Shown: piece after piece, positions 1 through 12,181 of the stretch
Position numbering within the stretch: the first letter of the stretch is position 1
Layout: each line of letters starts with the position of its first letter
Assembly: GCF_051401765.1 (NCBI RefSeq)
Contig: NW_027480423.1
Location: forward strand, 9,982,001-10,046,000
Reading direction: 5' to 3'
Origin: Calliopsis andreniformis
Taxonomy: Eukaryota > Arthropoda > Insecta > Hymenoptera > Andrenidae
DNA: 64,000 nucleotides
Position numbers and translations under genes: made by a program
The notes under the pieces: generated by a model
The model's input: the letters and a program-made list of their open reading frames with translations, nothing else
What the model was told of the DNA's origin: nothing
Database searches by the model: none

Positions 1-1105
1 CCCGGAACATGGAAATGACCATTACTTTCACACTGTATGCAAATATACATTATATACGATGGAAAAACTGTTGTATTTATATTGTATTTTATGCTTCTGG
101 CGTTCACTTCTTAGGCCCTAACTATTCGATCTGGTGGAACAACGCCCTAGGGTGAATCCTAGGTTGCCCGGAACGTAGAAATGACCATACCTTTTACGCT
201 GGTAGCATTTATTCGTTTTATACAATGGAAAAACCGTTCTATATATTTTGTGTTTTATGTTTCGGGCGTTGACTTCTAAGTCCCTAACTGTTTGATCTGG
301 TGGAACAACGCCCTAGAGTGAAGCCTAGGTTGCCCGGAACGTAGAAATGACCACAACTTTCACACTGGTTGCTATTATTCGTTCTATACGATGGAAAAAC
401 TGTTATATTTATATTGTATTTTATGCTTCTGGCGTTGACCTCTGAGGCCGTTGCTATTCGATGTGGAGGAAGAACCCCATAGAGTGAAGCCTAGGTAGCC
501 CGGAACGTAGTAATGTCCATATCTTTCGCACTGTTTGCAATTGTTCATTTTATACGCTGGCAAAGCTGTTGTATTTATATTGTATTTTATGCTTCTGGCG
601 TTGACATCTTAGGCCCTAACTATTCGATCTGGTGGAGCAATGCCTCAGAGAAAAGTCTAGGATGCCCGAAACGCCGAAATGATCATTACTATCACACTGG
701 TTGCAATTATTCCTGTTATACGATGGAAAAACTGTTGCATCTTTATTGTATTTTATGCTTCTGGCGTTGACTTCTAAGGCGCAAACTATTCCATCTGGTG
801 GAGCAACGCCCTAGAGTGAAGCCTAGGCTGCCCGGAACGTAGAAATGACCATAACTTTCACACTGGTTGCTATTATTCTCTTTATACGATGGAAAAACTG
901 TTATATTTATATTGTATTTTATGCTTCTGGCGTTGACTTCTTAGGCCTTAACTTTTCGATCTGATGGAACAACGACCTAGAGTGAAGCCTAGGTTGCCTG
1001 GGACGTAGAAATGACCATTACTTTCACACTGTTTACAGTTATTCCTGTTATACGATGGAAAAACTTTTGCATCTTTATTGTATTTTATGCTTCTGGCGCT
1101 GACTT
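1..1105 (+). repeat. Variant block 'a-b-c-d-e-f-g', left end
   Basis: Seven monomers with distinct heads: a (TATGCAAATATACAT) at 15, b (CATACCTTTTACGCTGG) at 181, c (CCACAACTTTC) at 347, d (ATGTCCATATCTTTCGC) at 513, e (ATGATCATTAC) at 679, f (TTGCTATTATTCTC) at 845 and g (TTTACAGTTATTCC) at 1,011. The same order and spacing recur at 49,325, 49,491, 49,657, 49,823, 49,989, 50,155 and 50,321, a constant 49,310-bp offset. Parts of it recur at 5,329-6,159 and 44,687 onward. This is the best-conserved variant string in the array and helps when assigning HOR phase. Similarity to the 49.3-kb copy ends near 1,105. Confidence 0.85.
312..329. other. Short inverted repeat present in most monomers
   Basis: CCTAG, an 8-base spacer AGTGAAGC, then CTAGG form a 5-bp dyad that could fold as a small hairpin; the right arm is part of the palindrome CCTAGG. 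This is one representative example. Most monomers keep it, and those that lose one arm usually belong to definable variants (CCGAGAGTGGAGCCTAGG, CCTCAGAGATAAGTCTAGG). A structural or protein-binding role is speculation. Confidence 0.5.
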
Positions 1106-1589
1106 CTAAGGCCCTAGCAATTTGATTTGGTGGACCAACGCCCGAGAGTGGAGCCTAGGTTGCCCGCTACGTAGAAATGACCATTACTTTCACACTGTTT
1201 GCAGATATACATTATATACGATGGAAAATCTATTGTATTTATGTTGTATTTTATGCTTCTGGCGTTGACTTCTTAGGCCCTTACTATTTGATCTGGTGGA
1301 GTACCGCCCTAGAGTGAAGCCCAGGTTGCCCGGAACGTAGAACATACCATTACCTTCACACTGGTTGCAATTATTCCTGTTATACGATGGAAAAACGGTT
1401 GCATCTTTATTGTATTTTATGCTTCTGGCGTTGACTTCTAAGGCCCTAACTATTCGATCTGGTGGAGCAACGCCCTAGAGTGACGACTAGGTTGCCCGGA
1501 ACATGGAAATTACCACTACTTTCACACTGTTTGCAAATATACATTATATACGATGGAAAAGCTGTTGTATTTATATTGTGTTTTATGCT
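1106..1589 (+). repeat. Mixed satellite monomers
   Basis: Three monomers that join blocks found elsewhere. The one anchored at 1,177 has the GTTTGCAGATATACAT head also seen at 4,499 and 8,647. The one at 1,343 has lost the usual ATGACC (AACATACCATTACC), a form also seen near 34,383 and 42,849. The one at 1,509 reads AAATTACCACTACTTTC, as at 4,997 and 34,217. No gene or other element is visible. Confidence 0.8.
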
Positions 1590-1925
1590 TCTGGCGTTGA
1601 CTTCTTAGGCCCTAACTATTCGATCTGGTGGAGCAACGCCCTGGAGTGAAACCTATATTGCCCGGTACGTAGAAATGACCACTACTATCACACTAGTTGC
1701 AAATTATTCCTGCTATACGATGGAAAAACTGTTGCATCTTTTTTGCATTTTATGCTTCTGGCGTTGACTTCTTAGGCCGTAACTATTCGATCTGGTGGAG
1801 CAACGCCCTGGAGTGAAACCTATATTGCCCGGTACGTAGAAATGACCACTACTATCACACTAGTTGCAAATTATTCCTGCTATACGATGGAAAAACTGTT
1901 GCATCTTTATTCCATTTTATGCTTC
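1590..1925 (+). repeat. Adjacent near-identical 167-bp monomer pair
   Basis: Two neighbouring monomers, offset by 167 bp, are almost the same sequence. Both share the private variants GGAGTGAAACCTATATTGCC and CACACTAGTTGCAAATTATT, the latter carrying the extra A that makes the monomer 167 bp. They differ at only a few sites, for example near 1,738 and 1,905. Adjacent monomers elsewhere in the array are much less alike, so this is a local single-monomer duplication. Confidence 0.85.
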
Positions 1926-2008
1926 TGGCGTTGACTTCTGAGGCCGTTGCTATTCGATGTGGTGGAAGAACGCCATAGAGTGAAGCCTAGGTAGCCCGGA
2001 ACATAGAA

Positions 2009-2672
2009 ATGTCCATATCTTTCGCACTGTTTGCAATTATTCATTTTATACGATGGCAAAATTGTTGTATTTATATTGTATTTTATGCTTCTGGCGTTGA
2101 CTTCTTAGGCCCTAACTATTCGATCTGGTGGAGCAATGCTTCAGAGATAAGTCTAGGATGCCCGAAACGCCGAAATGATCATTACAATCACGCTTGTTGC
2201 AATTATTCCTGTTATACGATGAAAAGACTGTTGTATTTTTATTGTATTTTATGCTTCAGTCGTAGACTTCTAAGGCCGTAGCTATTCGATATGTTGGAGC
2301 ACCGCCCCAGAGTGAAGCCTAGGTTGCTCGGAACGTAGAAATGACCACTACTTTCACACTGTTTGCAATTATTCATTTAATACGATGGCAAAACTGTTGT
2401 ATTTATATTGTATTTTATGCTTCTGGCGTTGACTTCTTAGGCCCTAACTATTCGATCTGGTGGAGCAATGCTTCAGAGATAAGTCTAGGATGCCCGAAAC
2501 GCCGAAATGATCATTACTATCACGCTTGTTGCAATTATTCCTGTTATACGATGAAAAGACTGTTGTATTTTGATTGTATTTTATGCTTCAGTCGTAGACT
2601 TCTAAGGCCGTAGCTATTCGATATGTTGGAGCACCGCCCTAGAGTGAAGCCTAGGTTGCCCGGAACGTAGAA
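2009..2672 (+). repeat. Duplicated monomer dimer (332 bp x 2)
   Basis: A two-monomer unit (type d at 2,009 followed by an e-like monomer at 2,175) is followed by a second copy (2,341 and 2,507). The second copy has a hybrid first monomer: its head (ATGACCACTACTTTCACAC, then TTTAATACG) belongs to the type seen at 6,490 and 11,969, while its tail (ATGGCAAAACTG onward) is type d. The switch falls at roughly 2,380-2,390. This is most simply an unequal exchange that duplicated the dimer. Confidence 0.75.
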
Positions 2673-5532
2673 ATGAACACTACCTTCACACTGTTTGCAA
2701 TTATTCATTTAATACGGTGGAAATGCTGTTGTATTTATATCGTATTTTATGCTTCTGGCGTTGACTTCTAAGGACCTAACTATTCGATCTTGTGGAACAA
2801 CGCCCTAGAGTGAAGCCTAGGTTGCCTGGAACGTAGAAATGACCATAACTTTCACACTGGTTGCAATTATTCATTTAATACGGTGGAAATGCTGTTGTAT
2901 TTATATCGTATTTTATGCTTCTGGCGTTGACTTCTAAGGAAATAACTATTCGATCTGGTGGAGCAACGCCCTAGAGTGAAGCCTAGGTTGCTCGGAATGT
3001 AGAAATGACCATAACTTTCACACTGATAGCAATTATTCGTTTTATACACAGGAAAAACTGTTCTATTTATTTTGTATTTAATGCTTCGGGCGTTGACTTC
3101 TAAGGACCTAACTGTTTGATCTGGTGGAGCAACGCCCTAGAGTGGAGCCTATGTTGCCCGGAACGTAGAAATGACCATAACTTTCACACTGGTTGCAATT
3201 ATTCGTTTTATACGATGGAAAAACTGTTGCATCTTTATTGTATTTTATGCTTCTGGCGTTGACTTCTAAGGCCGTAACCATCCGATCTGGTGGAGCAACG
3301 CCCTGGAGTGAAACCTAGGTTGCCCGGAACGTAGAAAAGACCATTACCGTCACACTGGTTGCAATTATTCCTGTTTTACGAAGAAAAAACTGTTGCATCT
3401 TTATTGTATATTATGCTTCTGGCGTTGATTTCTAAGGCCCTAACAATTCGATCTGGTGGAGCAACGCCATAGAGTGAAGCCTAGGTTGCCCGGAAAGTAG
3501 AAATGACCATTACTTTCACAATGTTTGCAATTATTCATTTTATACGATGGAAAAACTTTTGTACTTAAATTGTATTTTATTCTTCTGGCGTTGATTTCTT
3601 AGGCCCTAACTGTTCGATCTGGTGGAACAACGCCCTAGAGTGAAGACTAGGTTGCCCGGAACATGGAAATGACCACTACTTTCACACTGTTTGCAAATAT
3701 ACATTGTATACGATGGAAAAGCTGTTGTATTTATATTGTGTTTTATGCTTCTGGCGTTGACTTCTTAGGCCCTAACTATTTAATCTGGTAGAGCACCGCC
3801 CTAGAGTGAAGCATAGGTTGCCTGGAACGTAGAAATGACCATTACTTTCACACTGTTTACAGTTATTCCTGTTATACGATGGAAAAGCTTTTGCATCTTT
3901 ATTGTATTTTATGCTTCTGGCGTTGACTTCTAAGGCCCTAACTGTTTGGTCTGGTGGAACAACGCCCTAGAGTGAAGCCTAGGTTGCCCGGAACGTAGAA
4001 ATGACCACAACTTTCACACTGGTTGCTATTATTCGTTTTATACGATGGAAAAACTGTTATATTTATATTGTATTTTATGCTTCTGGCGTTGACCTCTGAG
4101 GCCGTTCCTATTCGATGTGGTGGAAGAACGCCATAGAGCGAACCCTAGGTAGCCCGGAACGTAGAAATGTCCATATCTTTCGCACTGTTTGCAATTATCC
4201 ATTTTATACGGTGGCAAAGCTGTTGTATTTATATTGTATTTTATGCTTCTGGCGTTGACTTCTTAGGCCCTAACTATTCGATCTGGTGGAGCAATGCCTC
4301 AGAGATATGTCTAGGATGCCCGAAACGCCGAAATGATCGTTACAGTCACACTGGTTGCAATTATTCCTGTTATACGATGGAAAAACTGTTGCATCTTTAT
4401 TGTATTTTATGCTTCTGGCGTTGACTTCTAAGGCCCTAGCTATTTGATTTGGTGGAGCAACGCCCGAGAGTGGAGCCTAGGTTGCCCGATATGTAGAAAT
4501 GACCATTACTTTCACACTGTTTGCAGATATACATTATATACGATGGAAAATCTATTGTATTTATGTTGTATTTTATGCTTCTGGCGTGGACTTCTTAGGC
4601 CCTAACTATTTGATCTGGTGGAGCACCGCCCTAGAGTGAAGCCTAGGTTGCCCGGAACGTAGAAAAGACCATTACCTTCACACTGGTTGCAATTATTCCT
4701 GTTTTACGAAGAAAAAACTGTTGCAGCTTTATTGTATATTATGCTTGTGGCGTTGATTTCTAAGGCCCTATCAATTCGATCTGGTGGAGCAACGCCCTAG
4801 AGTGAAGCCTAGGTTGCCCGGAAAGTAGAAATGACCATTACTTTCACAATGTTTGCAATTATTCATTTTATACGATGAAAAAACTTTTGTACTTATATTG
4901 TATTTTATTCTTCTGGCGTTGACTTCTTACGCCCTAACTATTCGATCTGGTGGAACAACGCCCTAGAGTGACGACTAGGTTGCCCGGAACATGGAAATTA
5001 CCACTACTTTCACACTGTTTGCAAATATACATTATATACGATGGAAAAGCTGTTGTATTTATATTGTGTTTTATGCTTCTGGCGTTGACTTCTTAGGCCC
5101 TAACTATTTAGTCTGGTAGAGCACCGCCCTAGAGTGAAGCATAGGTTGCCTGGAACGTAGAAATGACCATTACTTTCACACTGTTTACAGTTATTCCTGT
5201 TATACGATGGAAAAGCTTTTGCATCTTTATTGTATTTTATGCTTCTGGCGTTGACTTCTAAGGCCCTAACTGTTCGATCTGGTGGAACAACGCCCTAGGG
5301 TGAATCCTAGGTTGCCCGGCACGTAGAAATGACCATACCTTTTACGCTGGTAGCAATTATTCGTTTTATACAATGGAAAAACCGTTCTATATATTTTGTG
5401 TTTTATGCTTCGGGCGTTGACTTCTAAGGCCCTAACTGTTTGATCTGGTGGAACAACGCCCTAGAGTGAAGCCTAGGTTGCCGGGAACCTAGAAATGACC
5501 ATAACTTTCACACTGCTTGCTATTATTCGTTC
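2673..5532 (+). repeat. Variant block shared with 32-43 kb
   Basis: About 17 monomers whose order largely matches 37,039-38,745 and, in part, 33,885-34,400. The monomer at 2,839 matches 37,039 (offset 34,200); from 3,171 to 3,669 and from 4,001 to 4,333 the offset is 34,366, so one monomer was gained or lost near 3,005. From 4,665 to 4,997 the order follows 33,885-34,217. Diagnostic variants are GAAAAGACCATTACC (3,337; 4,665), the CACAGG variant of the ATACGATGG site (about 3,045) and ATGATCGTTACAGTCACAC (4,333). No gene is visible. Confidence 0.8.
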
Positions 5533-7025
5533 TATACGATGGAAAAACTGTTATATTTATATTGTATTTTATGCTTCTGGCGTTGACCTCTGAGGCCGTT
5601 GCTATTCGATGTGGTGGAAGAACCCCATAGAGTGAAGCCTAGGTAGCCCGGAACGTAGAAATGTCCATATCTTTCGCACTGTTTGCAATTATTCATTTTA
5701 TACGATGGCAAAGCTGTTGTATTTATATTGTATTTTATGCTTCTGGCGTTGACATCTTAGGCCCTAACTATTCGATCTGGTGGAGCAATGCCTCAGAGAT
5801 AAGTCTAGGATGCCCGAAACGCCGAAATGATCATTACAATCACACTGGTTGCAATTATTCCTGTTATACGATGGAAAAACTGTTGCATCTTTATTGTATT
5901 TTATGCTTCTGGCGTTGACTTCTAAGACGCAAACTATTCCATCTGGTGGAGCAACGCCCTAGAGTGAAGCCTAGGCTGCCCGGAACGTAGAAATGACCAT
6001 AACTTTCACACTGGTTGCTATGATTCTCTGTATACGATGGAAAAACTGTTATATTTATATTGTATTTTATGCTTCTGGCGTTGACTTCTTAGGCCCTAAC
6101 TATTCGATCTGGTGGAACAACGACCTAGAGTGAAGCCTAGGTTGCCTGGAACGTAGAAATGACCATTACTTTCACACTGTTTACAGTTATTCCTGTTATA
6201 CCATGGAAAAACTTTGCATCTTTATTGTATTTTATGCTTCTGGCGCTGACTTCTAATGCCCTAACTATTCGGTCTTGTGGAACAACGCCCTAGAGTGAAG
6301 CCTAGGTTGCCTGGAACGTAGAAATGACCATCACTTTCACACGGGTTGCAATTATTCCTGTTCTAGTATGGAAAGACTGTTGTATTTTTATTGTATTTTA
6401 TGCTTCAGTCGTAGACTTCTAAGGCCGTAGCTATTCGATATGTTGGAGCACCGCCCCAGAGTGAAGCCTAGGTTGCTCGGAACGTAGAAATGACCACTAC
6501 TTTCACACTGTTTGCAATTATTCATTTAATACGGTGGAAATGCTGTTGTATTTATATCGTATTTTATGCTTCTGGCGTTGACTTCTAAGGACCTAACTAT
6601 TCGATCTGGTGGAGCAACGCCCTAGAGTGAAGCCTAGGTTGCTCGGAATGTAGAAATGACCATAACATTCACACTGGTTGCAATTATTCGTTTTGTACGA
6701 TGGAAAAACTGTTGCATCTTTATCGTATTTCATGATTCTGGCGTTGACTTCTTAGGCCGTATCTATTCGATCTGGTGGAGCAACGCCCTGGAGTGAAACC
6801 TAGGTTGCGCGGAACGTAGCAATGACCATAACTTTCACACTGGTACCAATTATTCGTTTTATACACAGGAAAAACTGTTCTATTTATTTTGTATTTAATG
6901 CTTCGGGCGTTGACTTCTAAGGCCCTAACTGTTTGATCTGGTGGAGCAACGCCCTAGAGTGAAGCCTAGGCTGCCCGGAACGTAGAAATGACCATAACTT
7001 TCACACTGGTTGCTATTACTCTCTT
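5533..7025 (+). repeat. 9-mer higher-order repeat, copy 1
   Basis: A 1,493-bp unit of nine monomers (eight of 166 bp and one of 165 bp, the latter with AAAAACTTTGCATC in place of AAAAACTTTTGCATC). Identical landmarks occur 1,493 bp downstream: ATGTCCATATC at 5,661 and 7,154, and the TATACGATGG site at 5,533 and 7,026. The shared 1-bp deletion shows that the copies are products of one duplication and not independent similarity. I saw only a few base differences between copies, for example TAGGTTGCGCGG against TAGGCTGCGCGG. Confidence 0.9.
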
Positions 7026-8518
7026 TATACGATGGAAAAACTGTTATATTTATATTGTATTTTATGCTTCTGGCGTTGACCTCTGAGGCCGTTGCTATTC
7101 GATGTGGTGGAAGAACCCCATAGAGTGAAGCCTAGGTAGCCCGGAACGTAGAAATGTCCATATCTTTCGCACTGTTTGCAATTATTCATTTTATACGATG
7201 GCAAAGCTGTTGTATTTATATTGTATTTTATGCTTCTGGCGTTGACATCTTAGGCCCTAACTATTCGATCTGGTGGAGCAATGCCTCAGAGATAAGTCTA
7301 GGATGCCCGAAACGCCGAAATGATCATTACAATCACACTGGTTGCAATTATTCCTGTTATACGATGGAAAAACTGTTGCATCTTTATTGTATTTTATGCT
7401 TCTGGCGTTGACTTCTAAGACGCAAACTATTCCATCTGGTGGAGCAACGCCCTAGAGTGAAGCCTAGGCTGCCCGGAACGTAGAAATGACCATAACTTTC
7501 ACACTGGTTGCTATGATTCTCTGTATACGATGGAAAAACTGTTATATTTATATTGTATTTTATGCTTCTGGCGTTGACTTCTTAGGCCCTAACTATTCGA
7601 TCTGGTGGAACAACGACCTAGAGTGAAGCCTAGGTTGCCTGGAACGTAGAAATGACCATTACTTTCACACTGTTTACAGTTATTCCTGTTATACCATGGA
7701 AAAACTTTGCATCTTTATTGTATTTTATGCTTCTGGCGCTGACTTCTAATGCCCTAACTATTCGGTCTTGTGGAACAACGCCCTAGAGTGAAGCCTAGGT
7801 TGCCTGGAACGTAGAAATGACCATCACTTTCACACGGGTTGCAATTATTCCTGTTCTAGTATGGAAAGACTGTTGTATTTTTATTGTATTTTATGCTTCA
7901 GTCGTAGACTTCTAAGGCCGTAGCTATTCGATATGTTGGAGCACCGCCCCAGAGTGAAGCCTAGGTTGCTCGGAACGTAGAAATGACCACTACTTTCACA
8001 CTGTTTGCAATTATTCATTTAATACGGTGGAAATGCTGTTGTATTTATATCGTATTTTATGCTTCTGGCGTTGACTTCTAAGGACCTAACTATTCGATCT
8101 GGTGGAGCAACGCCCTAGAGTGAAGCCTAGGTTGCTCGGAATGTAGAAATGACCATAACATTCACACTGGTTGCAATTATTCGTTTTGTACGATGGAAAA
8201 ACTGTTGCATCTTTATCGTATTTCATGATTCTGGCGTTGACTTCTTAGGCCGTATCTATTCGATCTGGTGGAGCAACGCCCTGGAGTGAAACCTAGGCTG
8301 CGCGGAACGTAGCAATGACCATAACTTTCACACTGGTACCAATTATTCGTTTTATACACAGGAAAAACTGTTCTATTTATTTTGTATTTAATGCTTCGGG
8401 CGTTGACTTCTAAGGCCCTAACTGTTTGATCTGGTGGAGCAACGCCCTAGAGTGAAGCCTAGGCTGCCCGGAACGTAGAAATGTCCATAACTTTCACACT
8501 GGTTGCTATTATTCTCTT
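7026..8518 (+). repeat. 9-mer higher-order repeat, copy 2
   Basis: Second, nearly identical copy of the 1,493-bp unit, carrying the same 165-bp monomer. The start of this copy is a junction: the monomer anchored at 6,988 has an f-like head (TTGCTATTACTCTC) joined to a c-type tail (GACCTCTGAGGCCGTTGC), where copy 1 has a c-type head. After 8,518 the sequence leaves the unit with a GACTTCTTAGGCCC tail. Confidence 0.9.
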
Positions 8519-9309
8519 TATACGATGGAAAAACTGTTATATTTATATTGTATTTTATGCTTCTGGCGTTGACTTCTTAGGCCCTAACTATTCGATCTGG
8601 TGGAACAACGACCTAGAGTGAAGCCTAGGTTGCCTGGAACGTAGAAATGACCATTACTTTCACACTGTTTGCAGATATACATTATATACGATGGAAAATC
8701 TATTGTATTTATGTTGTATTTTATGCTTCTGGCGTTGACTTCTTAGGCCCTAACTATTCGACCTGGTGGAGCAATGCCTCAGAGATAAGTCTAGGATGCA
8801 CGAAACGCCGAAATGATCATTACTATCACGCTTGTTGCAATTATTCCTGTTATACGATGAAAAGACTGTTGTATTTTTATTGTATTTTATGCTTCAGTCG
8901 TAGACTTCTAAGGCCGTAGCTATTCGATATGTTGGAGCACCGCCCTAGAGTGAAGCCTAGGTTGCCCGGTACGTAGAAATGACCACTACTACCACACTGG
9001 TTGCAAATTATTCCTGCTATACGATGGAAAAGCTGTTGCATCTTTATTGTATTTTATGCTTCTGGCGTTGACTTCTAAGGACCTAACTATTCGATCAGGT
9101 GGAGCAACGCCCTAGAGTGAAGCCTAGGTTGCTCGGAATGTAGAAATGACCATAACTTTCACACTGTCTGCAATTGTTCCTTTTATACGATGGAAAAGCT
9201 GTTGTATTTATATCGTATTTTATGCTTCTGGCGTTGACTTCTAAGGACCTCACTATTCGATCTGGTGGAGCAACGCCCTAGAGTGAAGCCTAGGTTGCTT
9301 GGTAGGTAG
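8519..9309 (+). repeat. Four-monomer block, repeated at 10.6 kb
   Basis: From about 8,640 to 9,305 the monomers match 10,633-11,298 at a 1,993-bp offset (12 monomers plus 1 bp). They include the GTTTGCAGATATACAT head (8,647), the CACGCTTGTTGC monomer, and the 167-bp monomer (8,979) with TTGCAAATTATTCC. The same series is seen at 15.4, 22.6, 27.1 and 51.6 kb. It contains no gene. Confidence 0.8.
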
Positions 9310-12164
9310 AAATGACCATTACTTTCATAATGTTTGCAATTATTCATTTTATACGATGGAAAAACTTTTGTACTTATATTGTATTTTATTCTTCTGGCGT
9401 TGACTTCTTAGGCCCTAACTATGCGATCTGGTGGAACAACGCCCTAGAGTGAAGACTAGGTTGCCCGGAACATGGAAATGACCATTACTTTCACACTGTA
9501 TGCAAATATACATTATATACGATGGAAAAGCTGTTGTATTTATATTGTGTTTTATGCTTCTGGCGTTGACTTCTTAGGCCCTAACTATTTAATCTGGTAG
9601 AGCACCGCCCTAGAGTGAAGCATAGGTTGCCTGGAACGTAGAAATGACCATTACTTTCACACTGTTTACAGTTATTCCTGTTATACGATGGAAGAACTTT
9701 TGCATCTTTATTGTATTTTATGCTTCTGGCGAAGACTTCTAAGGCCCTAACTACTCGATCTGGTGGAGCAACGCCGTAGAGTGAAGCCCAGGTTGCCCGG
9801 AACGTAGAAATGACCATTACATTCACACTGGTTGCAATTATTCGTCTTATACGATAGAAATGCTGTTGTATTTATATCGTATTTTATGCTTCTGGCGTTG
9901 ACTTCTAAGGACCTAACTATTCGATCTGGAGGAGCAACGCCCTAGAGTGAAGCCTAGGTTGCTCGTAATGTAGAAATGACCATAACTTTCACACTGGTTG
10001 CAATTATTCGTTTTGTACGATGGAAAAACTGTTGCATCTTTATCGTATTTCATGATTCTGGCGTTGACTTCTTAGGCCGTATCTATTCGATCTGGTGGAG
10101 CAACGCCCTGGAGTGAAACCTAGGTTGCGCGGAACGTAGCAATGACCATAACTTTCACACTGGTACCAATTATTCGTTTTATACATAGGAAAAACTGTTC
10201 TATTTATTTTGTATTTAATGCTTCGGGCGTTGACTTCTAAGGCCCTAACTGTTTGATCTGGTGGAGCAACGCCCTAGAGTGAAGCCTAGGCTGCCCGGAA
10301 CGTTGAAATGACCATAACTTTCACACTGGTTGCTATTATTCTCTTTATACGATGGAAAAACTGTTATATTTATATTGTATTTTATGCTTCTGGCGTTGAC
10401 TTCTTAGGCCCTAACTATTCGATCTGGTGGAACAACGACCTAGAGTGAAGCCTAGGTTGCCTGGAACGTAGAAATGACCATTACTTTCACACTGTTTGCA
10501 GTTATTCCTGTTATACGATGGAAAAACTTTTGCATCTTTATTGTATTTTATGCTTCTGGCGCTGACTTCTAAGGCCCTAGCCATTTGATTTCGTGGAGCA
10601 ACGCCCGAGAGTGGAGCCTAGGTTGCGCGCTACGTAGAAATGACCATTACTTTCACACTGTTTGCAGATATACATTATATACGATGGAAAATCTATTGTA
10701 TTTATGTTGTATTTTATGCTTCTGGCGTTGACTTCTTAGGCCCTAACTATTCGACCTGGTGGAGCAATGCCTCAGAGATAAGTCTAGGATGCACGAAACG
10801 CCGAAATGATCATTACTATCACGCTTGTTGCAATTATTCCTGTTATACGATGAAAAGACTGTTGTATTTTTATTGTATTTTATGCTTCAGTCGTAGACTT
10901 CTAAGGCCGTAGCTATTCGATATGTTGGAGCACCGCCCTAGAGTGAAGCCTAGGTTGCCCGGTACGTAGAAATGACCACTACTACCACACTGGTTGCAAA
11001 TTATTCCTGCTATTCGATGGAAAAGCTGTTGCATCTTTATTGTATTTTATGCTTCTGGCGTTGACTTCTAAGGCCCTAACTATTCGATCAGGTGGAGCAA
11101 CGCCCTAGAGTGAAGCCTAGGTTGCTCGGAATGTAGAAATGACCATAACTTTCACACTGTCTGCAATTGTTCCTTTTATACGATGGAAAAGCTGTTGTAT
11201 TTATATCGTATTTTATGCTTCTGGCGTTGACTTCTAAGGACCTCACTATTCGATCTGGTGGAGCAACGCCCTAGAGTGAAGCCTAGGTTGCTCGGTATGT
11301 AGAAATGACCATAACTTTCACACTGGTTGCAATTATTCGTTTTATACGATGGAAAAACTGTTGCATCTTTATTGTATTTTATGCTTCTGGCGTTGACTTC
11401 TTAGGCCCTAACTATTCGATCTGGTGGAACAACGACCTAGAGTGAAGCCTAGGTTGCCTGGAACGTAGAAATGACCATTACTTTCACACGGGTTGCAATT
11501 ATTCCTGTTCTAGTATGGAAAGACTGCTGTATTTTTATTGTATTTTATACTTCTGGCGTTGACTTCTGAGGCCGATGCTATTCGATGTGGTGGAAGAACG
11601 CCATAGAGTGAAGCCTAGGTAGCCCGGAACGTAGAAATGTCCATATCTTTCGCACTGTTTGCAATTATTCATTTTATACGATGGCAAAATCGTTGTATTT
11701 ATATTGTATTTTATGCTTCTGGCGTTGACTTCTTAGGCCCTAACTATTCGATTTGGTGGAGCAATGCTTCAGAGATAAGTTTAGGATGCCCGAAACGCCG
11801 AAATGATCATTACTATCACGCTTGTTGCAATTATTCCTGTTATACGATGAAAAGACTGTTGTATTTTTATTGTATTTTATGCTTCAGTCGTAGACTTCTA
11901 AGGCCGTAGCTATTCGATATGTTGGAGCACCGCCCCAGAGTGAAGCCTAGGTTGCTCGGAACGTAGAAATGACCACTACTTTCACACTGTTTGCAATTAT
12001 TCATTTAATACGGTGGAAATGCTGTTGTATTTATATCGTATTTTATGCTTCTGGCGTTGACTTCTAAGGACCTAACTATTCGATCTGGTGGAGCAACGCC
12101 CTAGAGTGAAGCCTAGGTTGCTCGGAATGTAGAAATGACCATAACTTTCACACTGGTTGCAATT

Positions 12165-12181
12165 ATTCGTTTTATACGGTG
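12165..12181 (+). other. CENP-B-box-like motif (8 of 9 core bases)
   Basis: ATTCGTTTTATACGGTG compared with the published CENP-B core nTTCGnnnnAnnCGGGn matches 8 of the 9 fixed bases; only the last G of CGGG is T. The same 17 bases occur at 17,811, 19,305, 21,131, 24,120, 29,433, 51,181 and 62,635. In most other monomers the site reads TTCGTTTTATACGATGG, matching 7 of 9, which is not remarkable by chance. Whether any protein binds here is unknown. Confidence 0.4.

Noticed and set aside
111..125. Telomere-like CCCTAAC once per monomer
   Set aside because: It is a single unit inside GGCCCTAACTATTCG and is never tandem, so it is not telomeric repeat.
590..640. Possible RNA polymerase III A/B boxes (TGGCGTTGAC and ATTCGATCTGG), suggesting a tRNA-derived SINE origin
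   Set aside because: Only about half of the B-box positions match and no tRNA fold is apparent. Not supported.
513..770. Recurrent 85-90-codon plus-strand ORFs starting ATGTCCATATC or ATGACCATTAC (for example 513, 2009, 4167, 5661, 31395, 55303)
   Set aside because: They are d/e-type monomer pairs in which the usual in-frame TGA of GAGTGAAG has changed to ATA or AAA. They span about 1.5 monomers, 166 is not a multiple of 3 so the frame rotates, and the copies vary like the rest of the satellite. No sign of coding selection.
3880..3910. HindIII-site (AAGCTT) satellite identity with known oyster satellites of similar monomer length
   Set aside because: AAGCTT occurs only in some monomers and I cannot recall a sequence match. 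Length alone is no basis for assigning a species.
9581..9826. Recurrent 60-81-codon minus-strand ORFs (for example 9581-9826, 12903-13148, 37067-37297)
   Set aside because: They recur exactly where the same monomer blocks recur and are antisense readings of the satellite, with no start context, domain or independent conservation.
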